Assembly: GCA_023101725.1 (NCBI GenBank)
Contig: JALJCO010001037.1
Location: 1 to 64,000, forward strand
DNA from: Atherinomorus stipes
Lineage: Eukaryota; Chordata; Actinopteri; Atheriniformes; Atherinidae
Length of the DNA: 64,000 nt
Reading direction: 5' to 3'
In this document: positions 35,036-48,136 of the stretch, piece after piece
How positions within the stretch are numbered: position 1 is the stretch's first letter
Layout: every line of letters starts with the position of its first letter
The notes under the pieces: model-generated
The model's database searches: none
Told to the model about the DNA's origin: nothing
What the model saw: the letters and a program-made list of their open reading frames with translations, nothing else
Position numbers and translations under genes: made by a program

Positions 35036-35893
35036 ATGGAATCAGAAAACAGAAATAGCTCTTCTGATCAAGGTGAAAGCCAAACCTCACAGGAAAGATC
35101 AAGTCCTGTTGATGTTTTCGCTGGAGAGGCAGACATGCCCCTTCAGGCAGGAAGAAATCTCAACCGAGAGACCGGAAACGCTGACCAAGTTCAACATGAA
35201 ACAGAAACATTTGAGCTTGATGATAAAATAATGCAAATAATAGCAACAGAACAGAAGATGTGTTCAATGCAGAAGGAGAAAAAACGACTGGATCACATGA
35301 ATAACGACTTGGATACACAGAGGGGAACTGATGTTAAATTTTGTGTGAATCTGCTCATCCAGAAGAACAAAGAGATCAAGGTTAAGGAAAATGAACTTTT
35401 ACAAAACCAAAGTGTTTTTGAGGAGGAAAGGAAACAATTTGAAAAGGAGAAAAATGAGGTTCAGTTGGATAAACATCAACTTTTACGGTACAAAGATGTT
35501 TTAGAGGAGGAGAAAAAACAACTGGAACAGAAGAAAAATGAGGTTCATTTGGATAAAGATAAACTGTTACAGGACCAAGATGTGTTAGAGGCCAAAAAGA
35601 AACAACTGGAAGAGAGAGAAAATGAGATTCAGTTGGATAAAGATCAACTTTTACGGGACAAAAATCTTTTAGAGGACGAGAGGAAACGACTGGAAGTGGA
35701 GAAAAATGAGGTTCAGTTGGAGAAAGATCAATTTTTACGAGACAAAGATGTTTTGGAGGAGGAGAAGAAACAACGGAAAGAGGAGGAAGAAGACGAGACG
35801 CAGAGAAACCAATGGTGGTACCAGCCTGAATTTATTGTAGGTGCTCTGGGGGTGCTGGCCGCATTACTGTTTGTGCTTAGACGTATGATTTAA
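35036..35893 (+). CDS. tail-anchored coiled-coil protein with 28-residue repeats (285 aa)
   Basis: I do not recognise the family. Residues 1-60 are polar, Ser/Glu/Gln-rich and probably disordered. Residues 61-112 are helical and charged. Residues 113-252 are five consecutive 28-residue repeats (113-140, 141-168, 169-196, 197-224, 225-252), each four heptads and each 84 bp in DNA. The pattern is E-[VI]-x-[LV]-[DEK]-K-[DEH]-x-[LF]-L...L-E-x-[EK]-[KR]-K-[QR], predicting a long coiled coil. A hydrophobic segment at 265-281 (IVGALGVLAALLFVL core) ends four residues before the C-terminus with RRMI. No signal peptide is seen, so it would be a tail-anchored membrane protein exposing its coiled coil to the cytosol. 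The start is chosen because the upstream in-frame sequence is closed. AATAAA lies at 35,963. Intron-free as seen; a retrogene origin is possible. Confidence 0.7.
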   Translation: MESENRNSSSDQGESQTSQERSSPVDVFAGEADMPLQAGRNLNRETGNADQVQHETETFELDDKIMQIIATEQKMCSMQKEKKRLDHMNNDLDTQRGTDVKFCVNLLIQKNKEIKVKENELLQNQSVFEEERKQFEKEKNEVQLDKHQLLRYKDVLEEEKKQLEQKKNEVHLDKDKLLQDQDVLEAKKKQLEERENEIQLDKDQLLRDKNLLEDERKRLEVEKNEVQLEKDQFLRDKDVLEEEKKQRKEEEEDETQRNQWWYQPEFIVGALGVLAALLFVLRRMI

Positions 35894-36479
35894 TGCCACA
35901 CCTAGACCCACAATGCCCTTAACACATACATACTGAAGACATATTCAGCGTTTAAAGTTACGAATAAAGTAATCTTAGGAACAAATACAGTAATATTATT
36001 ACCTTTTTATTTAAACCACTGCATTCAGCTATATTATTGCTTTTTTGCCAACTCTTTTTGGTTCTGTGTCTGACAGACAAATCCAGTTGACAAATCCAAC
36101 TTTGTCAGCTTGTTTCTCAACACAAATGTATGTTTTAATTTATTTTTGTAAATATTTCTCCTTTTTCAGGTTACATTAATTTGATGTTTTTCTGATCTAA
36201 AAATTAAAAATAAAGTTTGAAAATAAAATGTTTTAAAATCTGAATTTTCAAAACAGTCTGGAATTTTTCACATTGTGTTTTATTACATATCAAAGGAACA
36301 AAACTTATTACAACATAGTTAAGAACTTTGCTGTGATGTGAAAAATAGGTTTAAGTGTGTCTGACGGAGTTGACACAAATCAAATCATCTTTAATTCATT
36401 CATTCATTTTTACAACTTGTTCCTTTACAAAGTCAAACAACAAGGACCTTTCTGTAAATAAATATATGTGACAAAAGTG

Positions 36480-36872
36480 TCAGTCATTTTCTGTACCGCT
36501 TATCAAATTCAGGGTCGCGGGGGTTGCTGGAGCCTAACCCAGCTATTATCAGGCGAGAGGCAGGGTACACCCTGAACAGGTCGCCAGTCTGTTGCAGGGC
36601 CAACACAGAGATACAGACACCCATTCACACTCACACCTAGGGACAATTTAGAGTGATCAATTCACCTAACATGCATGTCTTTGGATGGTGGGAGAAAGCC
36701 CGAGTACCCAGTGCCCAGAGAGAACCTACGCATACACAGGGAGAACATGCAAACTCCACACAGGAAGGCGACTGTTGGAATTGTTTGAACCCCCTCCCCA
36801 GCTGGGAATTGAACTAGCAACCTTCTTACTGTGAGGCTGCAGTGCTAACCACCACGCCACCATGCAACCTCA
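36480..36872 (-). mobile_element. tRNA-derived SINE, copy 2
   Basis: Counterpart of 2,819-3,210 with the same 12-bp flanking repeat GTGACAAAAGTG (36,468-36,479 and 36,873-36,884). It was therefore present before the large duplication. Confidence 0.7.
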
Positions 36873-37560
36873 GTGACAAAAGTGACAATTTGGGAAAAAA
36901 AAAAAGAAAATTAAACCACTGTTGCCCCGACCCTCAAAGATGGTTTGGCTATTACAGAAGTGTAGATTTTTTTAGGTTTTTCCAAATTTACAGGCATTTC
37001 AGGATGATTTAAAATATCTTAATATATCGATTAGATAGTGGAAAGAAGCTTATGGTTTTCAGAAACATTTGTACTATTAGCTGAGCCCCCTGTTTTTTTT
37101 TTTTTTTTTTGATCATTTTCATTTTGATCTTATTTAATTTGAGCTTTTGTCTTTTTAATACCTTTTGTGCTTTTATTTTGGATTATATTTAATGTTTAAC
37201 AGTGCTTTTCTTTGTTCTTTTGAAATTGTTCAATAAGGAGGAAAAAACAAACCAATAACAGCAACAACAACAACTACAATAACAATAATAATAATAATTA
37301 TTATTATAAAAAATCATTGAATTAAAAAAATTCATTTGAACGTCAGACATGGGGCTCTATTTAGTGATCCTGAGAGCTGAATGGCCCGAGGTGTTGGACA
37401 CATCGAGCGGCAGAAAAAAAGAGAAAGAAACAACAGAAAAGGGATTAAACACAATATAAGTAAATAAAATATCTTCACAAGTACAGATTTGATTTGGAAT
37501 TACCTCAAGCGCCAGTCGTGGCAGTCGCAGGTTTCGTTTCTTTCTTTCTTTTCTTTTTTT

Positions 37561-37796
37561 GTTATACTTGTATGATCCCCGAGGGGAAATTAGGGCTCTG
37601 CATTTCACCCATTTCTGTACTGTGAGTATCAGAGAGCAGTGAGCTGCTACTTAAAGCGCCCGGGGAGCAGTTGGTGGGGGGTTAAGGACCTTGCTCAGGG
37701 ATCCACAGTGGTACACCCAGGGGTCGTGTCGGGGAATCGAAACCGGGTCCTCTGCGCCCAAGCCCACGATGCTACCACTGGGCTATCCACTCCCCT
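37561..37796 (-). mobile_element. tRNA-derived SINE, copy 2
   Basis: Counterpart of 5,051-5,286. Downstream the DNA passes directly into 'cttacttagagcccag' without the tRNA-like tandem array seen in copy 1. Confidence 0.6.
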
Positions 37797-37998
37797 AATC
37801 TTTTCAATCTTTTCCCCTAATTTCGTAATCTTGCCTCAACTCCTTTTGGTTTTTCCCTTACTTAGAGCCCAGTCGTGATGATTAACTTTGTGTTTACATC
37901 GCTTTGTAACAATAATTTATTGTATATTGAACACAAAATATCTTATTTTCCTTTATTCTATTTAAACCCCTTTGTATCTTTATTGTTTAAACTAGGGA

Positions 37999-38340
37999 TG
38001 AGCCGGATACTCGTTTCAGACGAGTATCTGGCTCTAAAAATATACTAAATGACGTTGTTTCCAGTAAATTCTGGACGCTACCCACTCAGGACACTTGGAT
38101 TCCATTGGACGAGCAGTATGGAGGAATATTGACAAGTTTTTGTGGTTTTTTATGGACATTTTTGGCTCGGACCCCGGTGAACTCCATTATATGAAAGTTG
38201 GGGGGAAAAGAGAAGCCTTCCTGATCTCCGGTTGCATTTGAGATATTAAAAAAGTGCTCCAGAGTCTTGCTCACCATGAGGGGAAGTGGAAAATAAAGTT
38301 ACCTCATTCTGTGGGTGAACTATTCCTTTAAAAATAATTC
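37999..38340. mobile_element. hairpin plus about 300-bp repeat, copy 2
   Basis: Counterpart of 6,262-6,600: the palindrome GAGCCGGATACTCG...CGAGTATCTGGCTC followed by the same dispersed repeat. Confidence 0.5.
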
Positions 38341-40697
38341 AAAGCAAATCTGCCTGACACACCACAGCAGTCAGATCCCCATTCTGCTGCTATGCTGGAC
38401 GGGACATGTTAAATATATTTATAGATGTATGCATGTATGATATTTTATTTTCCATTTTTAAGGTCTTTTTCTCACATATATATTCATATATTTTTGTTGT
38501 TGTGTTGTTTGGATTGTTATTTTATTTTATTTATTCATATATTTATTTTTGGGGGGGAGGGGGGAATTTTTTCCCCCTTCAGTATATCGACCACCATCTT
38601 TATAGTCCATGGGCACGAGCAGATATCGGTACCACTCTAGGTGATGAAACTTTCTTATAATATCTTCAAAGATCTATGTCTGTAGATGATATTTTGGTAT
38701 GATAACACTTTCTGAGTGGTAGCTAAATCATAGTTATCAACTCTTGAAGTGACACAGCCCCTATAGAAAATTACACCTTAGGCGCAGGTGCATAACCTGG
38801 TTTAGACTCATCTACAGGACATCTGTCAACGGTGGACAGTATTGTCTTTGGTATCATTTTTAAGGGGACCTTTGAAGGTTTGATTTAAAGTAAGATGTGA
38901 ATCTGTTTGACCAATACAGATGCCACTGTAGCTCTTTAAACAATGAAAAACACACATTTTTACACAATTTTGACCTAAACGATATACTATCTTTTAGCCC
39001 AGTGTCTTCTGGTAAAAACAGGGATACAAGATATAGTAACTGGAATACTCACTGGGTCATATTGATTCAGGAAATGTTTAACATGTCTATATTCTTGCAT
39101 TGTCAGGGGTGTTTGGGAACAATAAAGCATCACTAGGCTCTAATAAGCTCCAACTTAACAACCATTTGGCTGATGTTCCAAACTTGCTTTTATCATGAAC
39201 ATGATGAAGGTAGGACAAGAAGGATGCCACACCAAGATTAGGAACCTGCTAAGTGGGGGTGTGCCATACTGTAATGCTAATAAAGTATTGCAATAATAGT
39301 GCTATATTTTTTTACATTGCTGGAAAATGTAATATGGTGGCATCATGTGACCCGTGCATCACAGTGGAGCTCCACTGAGCCAGTGGTCAAGGAAACATGG
39401 CAAATCAAACCAGATCAGCTTCAAATTATGAAAAAATAGTGTTTATTTAAAGAAAAACTGAACCAAAAAATTAAATGAAATGTAAATGGAATCTGAAGAA
39501 GCTTTATTTTTCTTTACATCTGATGTCAAGTTGGACAAACGGAAGAAGGAGTTTACTGTGGGTGTGACTTCTTGTGTTGCCGACAGTATCATCTGTGATA
39601 TCTTTATTACAATATTTATTTTTCTGAAAATATTGTGATGTATTTTCGGGTGATATTGCCCACCCCCAACTAATCTTTAGTTTATTTACAGTACAGAGCA
39701 TCTGCACAGTTTAGTACATATGCTTTGAAACTGTCGGTGTTAAAAACAATATTGTAAAAAAAAAATCAATCTGACAATGTGAAAAACAATGTCGTGATAA
39801 TATTTTTTGCCATATTGTCCAGTACTATTGTCAAGTTTTATGACTAATATTCAACCAAATATTTAACATATTTACACAATATTGTAAACAAAATCCTCGT
39901 CAGAATCTCCATACCATGTTACTGACACTGCTTGTCTCCATCATCATCTGACTCCCCAAGTTCTACGTCAGGTTCTTGATCATCTTGCAGTTATTGGTAG
40001 CTGCAAGTCTGCCACTTGCACATGTCTGTGCATGCCAGCCCATTTGATAAGCATGTGAACCCTGGCATGTTGCATGAACACGCACATTTGCATGCCAGGA
40101 ACTCCAAGACTACATCTGGTGCAGGTGGAGAGAGCATCCAGTCAATGGACGGCTTCCCTCATCCTCCTGGCATCCATGTTCTGTAGGACTTGGCACCACA
40201 GGATTAGCCTGCAGACTGCTCTTCCAGCTAGCTGCCTGATCATTTGCTCAGTCAACATGCAATAAGAGACAGTCTCTACTAGGGTGTAAATCACTGGTTT
40301 GATCACAATACGATATTACATTGGATTACATAGCAATTTGATGTTTTTGTTAATATCTTAAATTCAGTCACAAATAACGATTTTGATTGGATTTGATTTA
40401 GGATCCACCAATCGATAATATGACACAATACAACAAGTAATAAACAAGATTGTTTTTTCACAGAACTGTAAGCGCCTACTTACTTGAAAGTGCATATGCA
40501 GTTATCTTCCTGTGTCATATCTATCTGCACAACTATAAAAATGTATTTTGTTGTGAAAATGTTGTCAGAGGAACTTAAAAATAAAGTCATTTTCATAATA
40601 AAAGTGGGATCTATATCAATGTATTGTGGCGGCAGACGGACTGATTTAACACTGTGTACTGTTTAAATTATGACAAGGACGATAGATAAAGTTTAGG
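38341..40697. other. non-coding stretch without recognisable gene, copy 2
   Basis: Near-identical to 6,601-8,959. Only short open frames are present and no gene is recognised. Confidence 0.4.
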
Positions 40698-41215
40698 CGA
40701 CGTGTCACAAATTATGAACCTAGAGGGGAGCGGGATTAAGACAGGGTCACTTTTAAGAGCTGACGTGTCGTTCACAGACTGAAAGGACTGACGGACCTTG
40801 TAGTCTTTTAGGCCAACGGTTTAGCTAGCAGCGATGGGAGGGACGACAGCCAGAGGACTACACGCCAGACAATAAGGGGAGGGGCTTACGCAGGGCCTTT
40901 ATAAGTAACACAGAGGCAGGAAGACGGGGAGTTTGCCGTGGGTACGCTCAGAAGTCCGACATCAGACAGCTGACCGCTCAGAACACCGTCAACGACCGCT
41001 GAGACACGTGCAGGATTTGACCACTCAGTCCTCTGCTGTAGATGACCAGTTATATTGTAATAAACGTGGAACCTTAAGCGGCGCGTCTGTGGTTTCTTCA
41101 CCGCAGCATCCCAGTCTCTGCCTAGCTCTGAGCTAGCTAGCTGACCAGCAAAATGTCTGCCTAAAAACAACACGCTGCTGAAATCTGTATTCAGGTCTTT
41201 ATACTGACTCATTAG
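40698..41215 (+). mobile_element. probable endogenous retrovirus LTR, copy 2
   Basis: Same as 8,960-9,475, with the TATA-like CTTTATAAG and the AATAAA signal. It differs from copy 1 by a few single-base changes and indels. Confidence 0.45.
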
Positions 41216-41569
41216 ACAACATTAACTTCTCTTATCATATGCCAAATGAACCCCACTTCTGATTAGATGGCAAAGGTGTTACAACAAGACAGAATAATGG
41301 TGATCCCGACGTGGGGCATAATAGAGGGCTAATTGTTTGTCTTTTTCTGCTTCTGTCTATGAACCACGAGGAAAACAAGCGGACTATGACGCGAAGGTGC
41401 GAGACTTTCCAATAGTGTTTGAGATGAGATCAGACGTCAGTAAGGTGGATCTTAATTACGGACAGAAACAATAAGAAAGATAATATATTTACCTGTCAAT
41501 GAAGAGCAGAGATATAAAAAAAAAAGCTAAAAAGGGCAACTCCCCTGAATATTAACAAATCTCTGCTCT

Positions 41570-42540
41570 TCACATATGGGTCGTGTTATCGTTCCAATGA
41601 AGGCCTAAAATCAGGTTATGTGATTTTTCAGTGTGACTGCGAAAACGACAACTTTCACCTGCTTGAAAGCGCTAAACTAACAAATGCATGTTCAGCCCAA
41701 CGAGCCGAATTAACTGCAGTAATCTAAGCTCTCACACTGTCGGAAGGTAAAGATGTCACTGTGTTTTCAGATTCCTCGTACTGTGTCTCAGCGGTCCATC
41801 TGCATGGCCAGATATGGGCAAAAGACAATTAAAACGTTCTGATGGCATGCCCATAAAACACTCTGAGCTGATACATGAATTGATGAAAGCTTTGATGCTC
41901 CCCAGGAGAGTTGCAATTGTAAAGGTCCCTGGGCATGGAAAGGGATCAGACATTGTAAGTAGGGGAAACCAAGAGGCTGACATTCAAGCGAAATTAGCTG
42001 CTCAAGTTAGACTGAAAGCTGTCATGGATGTGCCAGCAGTCGCATTTGAGGAAAAAGTTACTCTTTCTGACATCCTAGATTTGCAGCAGGCCACATCAGC
42101 CACAGCAGAACAAATCTGGAGAGAGAGAGGTGCCACACAAGACCAAACAGGTTTATGGAGAACACATGAGGGATTCACAGTAGTTCCAAATGACCTGTTA
42201 AAAATGCTCATTGAGGAGGCACACGGCGACAGCCTCGAATCACGCCAAGCGATTTTGAGAAGGATCAAGAATTGGGGGAATGTGGGCACCTTACATGCAA
42301 AACCATATAGACTATATGATTAGTAGGTGCCACATCTGTCTGACCAGCAATCCAGGGAAAGGTTTGTGTCCTCCGCCAGGTCGACTGCTTGTGCCAAAAG
42401 GTGTTTTCCATGAGATCCAGGTGGACTTCTGTGACATGTGCATCAGAGTAAGACCAAAACGGTATCTTTTGACAGTGCTTTCCATTTCTCTCTCTGGCTT
42501 GAAGCCACAAAACACAAACATCTGTGGTTTCTTCAGGTAT
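41570..42540 (+). pseudogene. endogenous retrovirus pol remnant, copy 2
   Basis: Same RNase H and integrase N-terminal remnant as 9,829-10,790. It carries the same early stop plus copy-specific damage: a one-base loss near 41,822 and an extra G near 42,277 that splits the integrase zinc-binding region. It cannot be active. Confidence 0.7.
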
Positions 42541-43475
42541 CAGGAGGTGGGGGGTATGTGCGGAGAGGGAGGAGGGTGTTGGGGGTGGAGGGAGGAGGGA
42601 GGAGTGAGTGTGGGTATGCAAAGTCGGAGAGTGGAGTTAGTGGGTGCATGCGTGGGGGGGGGGGAGTACATGTGGGTGTTGGGGGTAGGTGTGTGAGGAG
42701 TGAGTGTGGTGGTTGTGTAGGGGGGTGGTAGCAGTGGTAGCGCCCTGGTGTCAGGTGTGTGGGACAGGGACGTCGGGGTGGGGGCTGGCCTGTACTGGGG
42801 GGGTGTCGTGTGGGGGGTCCGGCCCTCCTGGGTTTTGGTTGGGCCGTCTGGGTCAGGTGGGTGGGGCTGCTCCCGGGCGCTTGGGCCCTGGGCTCGGCGC
42901 TGTCCCTGACCCGGCCGGCGCTGTCCCTGACCCGGGGGCGGCCGGAGCCCGGTGGGGGCGGCCGGAGCCCGGTGGGGTCGGCGGCTGCCGGTCTTGGTCC
43001 GGTGGGGCCTGGACCCCGAAACCGCGGGGGCTCCGGCTGGGGCCGCCTCTTGCTGCCCTCTGGGGGATGCATGTCTGTTCTTCTGGGGAGGTGGCTGGGA
43101 TCTGGGCCTCTGGGTGGCTGCTGGGGGCCTGGGTCTTGGAGCTCTGCGGGCTTCCTCCTCCTTGCAGAGACGAGGCTGCATCTGCATGACTGTATCACCA
43201 CGGAGCACCTTTTATCATGCATGTTGACACTGTGACGCCGCTTCACGTTGCGCTGTTTAGGCTTTACCTCTTCTCTGCTTCCCGTTGTGCTGTTTAGCTT
43301 TAACCTCTTCTCTGCGTAGTTCTGCATGTGTTTGTATGATCTGAAGATACTTGAGCCACCTGCAGGTCCTCCTGTAGGGATTTGCTTGTTTTGTTTTCCA
43401 GCGGAGACCTCGGAATGTTGTTTGGGGATTTCTGTACAGATGCACCAGTGAACTGCGTATGTGAATCCATGTTCT

Positions 43476-43516
<41 letters not shown>

Positions 43517-43648
43517 TCCCCTTTCTTAGTCCTTCCTTTATGTTCCACTTACTTTTATTTCTCCCTTGTCAAGCCCAGCAGTATGGAATGGAATGCTCTT
43601 ATAAACGAATGTTTAATTAAAGAAATAAACACTTGCAATGGAACGTAG
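42541..43648. repeat. GC-rich repeat block with CT microsatellite, copy 2
   Basis: Counterpart of 10,795-11,835. It has small tandem expansions absent from copy 1, for example an extra 'tgggccctgggctcggcgc' near 42,881 and a duplicated 'acctcttctctgc' stretch near 43,266-43,315. These fit replication slippage. Confidence 0.5.
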
Positions 43649-43692
43649 CCTTTCTTTCTGTTTTCATATATTTTTACAAACCTATATGCTCA

Positions 43693-43930
43693 ATTGTGAC
43701 CGGCAGCATGGCCTCCAGTTTTTCTTTTCTTTTTTTCAAATATAGCCCAACTGATAAAAACTAGACTAAAACGTTTTTTAATTTCGTCAACTAAAACTAG
43801 ACTAAAATGATCAGATACAGAAATGACTAAAATGTGACTAAGACTAATAAGCATTTTTGTCAGAAAGACTCAGACTAAGACTAAAACTCAGATAGCTGCC
43901 AAAAATAACACTGTGATCATATTAAGAAAA
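43693..43930. repeat. simple repeat of 'actaaaact' units, copy 2
   Basis: Counterpart of 11,880-12,115. Confidence 0.4.
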
Positions 43931-46502
43931 GACTGGCATCAGCCCTTGACTCAGTGGCTCCATTGAAAACAAAAACATTAAAAACAAAATCCAAAGCACC
44001 ATGGAGAAATGAAGAAATTAGAAATCTGAAAAGAAGGGTCAGGAGAGCAGAAAGGAAATGGAGGAAAACTAAACTAACAATACATTATGAAATCCTACGT
44101 GAAAAACTCAAAATTTCCAATAAATAAGTTAAACAGGCAAGAATTTGGGAGAATATGCTATTAGATCAAACTTTTTAGCGCAACAAAATGTTAGTTTTAA
44201 CAGATCTGAAGCATTGTTTTTACCCGAGGAAAAACTGGAGAGTTTTGTCCTGGTTGATGCAAAGATGCTTGGTCGAGTTTTCTCCCAGTTAAACCCAACA
44301 ACCTGTCTTTTAGACCCCATTCCCACCTTGCTTTTAAAGACGTTTTGTGGTTTCTTTTAGTCAGAGCTTTTAAATATTGTAAATTGCTCTCTTCAGACGG
44401 GTGTCTTCCCATCTGCCTGTAAAACGGCGGTGGTAAGGCCCCTTCTGAAGAAGGGCAATTTAAACCCCAACATCTCTGATAATTACAGACTTGTATCCAA
44501 CTTACCGTTTTTAAGTAAAATTAAAGAAAAAAGTTGCTTTTATTCAATTACACGAGTTTTTAAATAAACACAACATTTTAGAAAAGTATCAATCTGGTTT
44601 TAGGACAATCCACAGTACTGAGACGGCCCTGTTAAAGATTGTCAACGACCTTAGATGCAACTTGGACTCTAAAAAACTTTCTGTTCTCATTCTACTGGAT
44701 CTTAGTCCTACATTCGATACAGTAGACCACCAGATGCTGTTAAACAGACTCAGAAGTCTGGTGGGCCTCAGGTTTTATTCGTATCTCACAGATCGACAGT
44801 TTTTAGTAAGTATGGATACATGCTCCTCAGAAATCCATAAAATGTAGTGTGGGGTTCCCCAAGGATCAACTTTAGGCCCAGTACTTTTTAACCTGTAGCC
44901 TACATGTTTTCACTTGGGGATGTCATGGATTGACTTTCACAGCTATGCTGATGATACCCAGCTTTACATCGCCGTGTCTCCTGATGATCTGGAGCCAGTT
45001 AAAGGAACAGTTAACCCACAGAATGATTTAACTTTATTTTCCACTTACCTTCATGGTGAGCAAGACTCTGGAGCACTTTTTTAATATTTCAAATGCAGCC
45101 GGAGATCAGGATTTCTCATTTTCCCCCAACTTTCATATAATGGAGTTCGATTGAGCCCGAGCCAACAAGGTCCTTAAAAGTCCACAAATCTTTGTCAATA
45201 TTCCTCCATACTGCTTGTCCAATGTAATCCAAGTGTCCTGAGTGGGCAGCGTCCAGAATTTACTCGAAACAACATCATTTACTATATTTTTTAGAGCCTG
45301 AATAGAAGTACATCACATCTCCTGCGAGCACCCTTTCAAACTGTATTTTAGATATAAAGGCATGGATGGCAGAGAACTTCTTACAGCTCAACCAGGACAA
45401 AACTGAAGTTTTAATCATCTGTCCTGAAGACAAGAGAGAGATCATTTTAACAAAATTACAGAATTTAAATCCTTCTCAGTGTGTGAGAAACTTCGGTTTT
45501 CTTTTTGAATCTGAGCTGAATTTTATTCCGCATGTCAGAAATGTCACAAAAACAGGTTTTTATCATCTTAAAAACATCGCCAGTCCGCCCATTTCTCTCT
45601 CTTGCCAGCACGGAGGTGCTGATGCATGCTTTTATTTCCAATAGAATAGATTACTGTAATGCCCTGTTCTCTGGTCTTCCTAAAACGTCTGTTTCCAGCT
45701 TACAGTTAAGCACGAGTTCTGACAAGAACCAGAAGGTGGGAACACATTACACCAGTTTTAAAATCACTGCATTGGTTCCCCGTGCGTTTCAGGATCGATT
45801 TTAAGGTTCTTTTAATGGTTTATAAATGTCTTAATGGTCTTGGGCCCTCTTATTTATCCGACCTGCTTTTAAACTATGAACCTTCGCAGACCCTGCGGTC
45901 CTCTGGTACCGGCCTTTTAATTGTTCCCCAGGTGAGAACTAAAACTCACGGTGAAGCCGTGTTCCACCACTACAGTCCTCGTCTGTGCAGCAGCCTGCCA
46001 GAGAAGCTCAGGGCTGCTGAGACTGTTGATGTTTTTAAGAAGAGGCTCAAGACCTACCTTTTTGATTTGATTTTGTTTTACTTATTTAACTTTCACTCTA
46101 TTTTATTTTATGTTATGTTAAAGTTATTTTAGATTTTATTGACTCGTTTAGCATATCATTTTATGAATTCCCATATGTTTATTTTCCCATGTTGCTCATA
46201 TCTCTCCACTTATTTTATCTGTTTTAACACTTTAACGCCAGTGTTTCCTCATGGGGATCCTTCACTCTGGGAGCTTTGCCTACTTGGTCTGGAGAGAGCT
46301 GGTGGGTGGCTGCCCTTGTCCTGGTGGCTGGGGCCCGGCACTGCAGCCCTGTCTGTGGTGTGGACCCCGGCCTGCCCTGATCTGGTTGGTCCCTGCAGAA
46401 ATACCCTCTGGGACCATGTCTGGCTCCTGGAGTGAATGGATCCCTAAGATATCACTTCCTCACAGCAGGTCAGGCCAGATGTTTATTACTCTTAGGGTCC
46501 GG
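43931..46502 (+). mobile_element. L2-clade LINE body, copy 2, decayed
   Basis: Counterpart of 12,116-14,688 with the same reverse transcriptase remnants and the same inserted 300-bp repeat (45,001-45,300). Copy-specific breaks are a TAG near 44,358 and two extra A bases near 44,531. It ends at the GTAC (46,503-46,506) that borders the second E left arm. Confidence 0.7.
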
Positions 46503-46506
46503 GTAC

Positions 46507-48100
46507 GTTCAGACAATTCGTTTTTTGGGTTAAAATCAAAAAGGAAAAAATGGAATTTCTTCCGTTTTTCCATTTACAAATCAAAAATGGAAAAACAGAG
46601 CCAATTTTCGTTTTCTGTTACCAGAATACGAAAACGAAAAACGAGAAAACCAAATGAAAAAAACAGCCCGTTTGTGGATTTTGGTAATTCCTTTTCTCAT
46701 TTTCCCTTCAGAATCGAAAAGACGGTGATACCTAAACAGGTGGCCCGGAAGTCAGAGAAAATCTTTCATAATAAAAGCCTATATAAACGTGTAACGTCGC
46801 CCTGCGGTGGTGCATATAAAAGCTATCTTCTTTCTGGCAGACAGTGTTCCCAGGGCATGAAAAAAATATTATGGAAATAAAAGCCTGGTGGACTACAACT
46901 TCTGTGATCAAACTTCTGTAAACTGCTTAATAACCGCAGGAATTTATCGGTAAGTACTGTCATATTACATGGTGGACGAGTCAATAAAATAAAATTGAAC
47001 TTAAAACGCTCACTTTTATTTATTTGTTTATTCATTCATTCATTCATTCATGGGTTGAAGACGCCATCATCTTCTTGCTTCAGAGAGCCCACTCTCATCT
47101 GGACCAGTCAGGCAGCACTTTGAGGGTCATGTTCTTTGATTTTTCAAGTGCATTTAATACTATTCAGCCTGCTTTGCTATGTCAGAAGCTCCATAACTTC
47201 CAGGTGGATCCTCCACAACCACCTGGATTTACGACTACCTCACAAACAGACCACAGTTTGTGAGACTGAAAGGTTGTGTGTCTGAGATGGTGGTCAGCAG
47301 CACTGGAGCACCACAAGGGACTGTACTCTCACCATTCCTCTTTACACTGTACACCTCAGACTTCCAGTATAACTCTGAGTCCTGTCATCTGCAGAAATAT
47401 TCTGATGACTCTGCTGTTGTGGGGTGTATTAGTGATGGACAAGAAGCCGAATACAGGGAACTTGTCAATCAGTTTGTGAAATGGTGCAGTAACAATCAGC
47501 TCATCTTAAATACCAGCAAGACTAAAGAGATGATTGTTGACTTCAGGAGGAGCAAGAATAAGCAGCATAGTCCTGTCTACATCCTGGAAGAGGAGGTGGA
47601 GGTGGTAGAGAACTACAAATACCTTGGAGTTCAGCTGGACAACAGACTCGATTGGAAATGCAACTGTGACTACATCTACAAGAAAGGTCTGAGCAGACTC
47701 TTCTTCTTAAGGAAGCTAAAATCATTTAATGTCTGCAAAAGATGTTGCAGATCTTCTATAAGTCTGTGGTAGAAAGTGCAATTAGCTTTGCAGCCATCTG
47801 CTGGGGCAGCAGCATCAGAACCAGAGACTTGAAGAAACTAAACAAGCTGATCAAGAAAGCTGGTTCTGTGCTGGGGATAACTCTGGAGCCGCTGGAGCTG
47901 ATCGTTCAAAAAGAATGCTTCACAAGCTGATGAAGATGATGGAGGACTCTTCCCATCCTCTCCACAACACGGTGAAGAATCAACAGAGTGTGTTCAGTGG
48001 GAGGCTGCGTCAAGTTCGCTGTAGGACGGAGAGATACAGGAATTCATTCCTGCCAGCAACCATCACCCTAAAGAACAAGACTAACTGACTTTTTGTTTAT

Positions 48101-48136
<36 letters not shown>

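Noticed and set aside
37639..37878. Short frames over the SINE (also 5,129-5,455)
   Set aside because: They run across the tRNA-derived SINE and its flank; no protein similarity is recognised.
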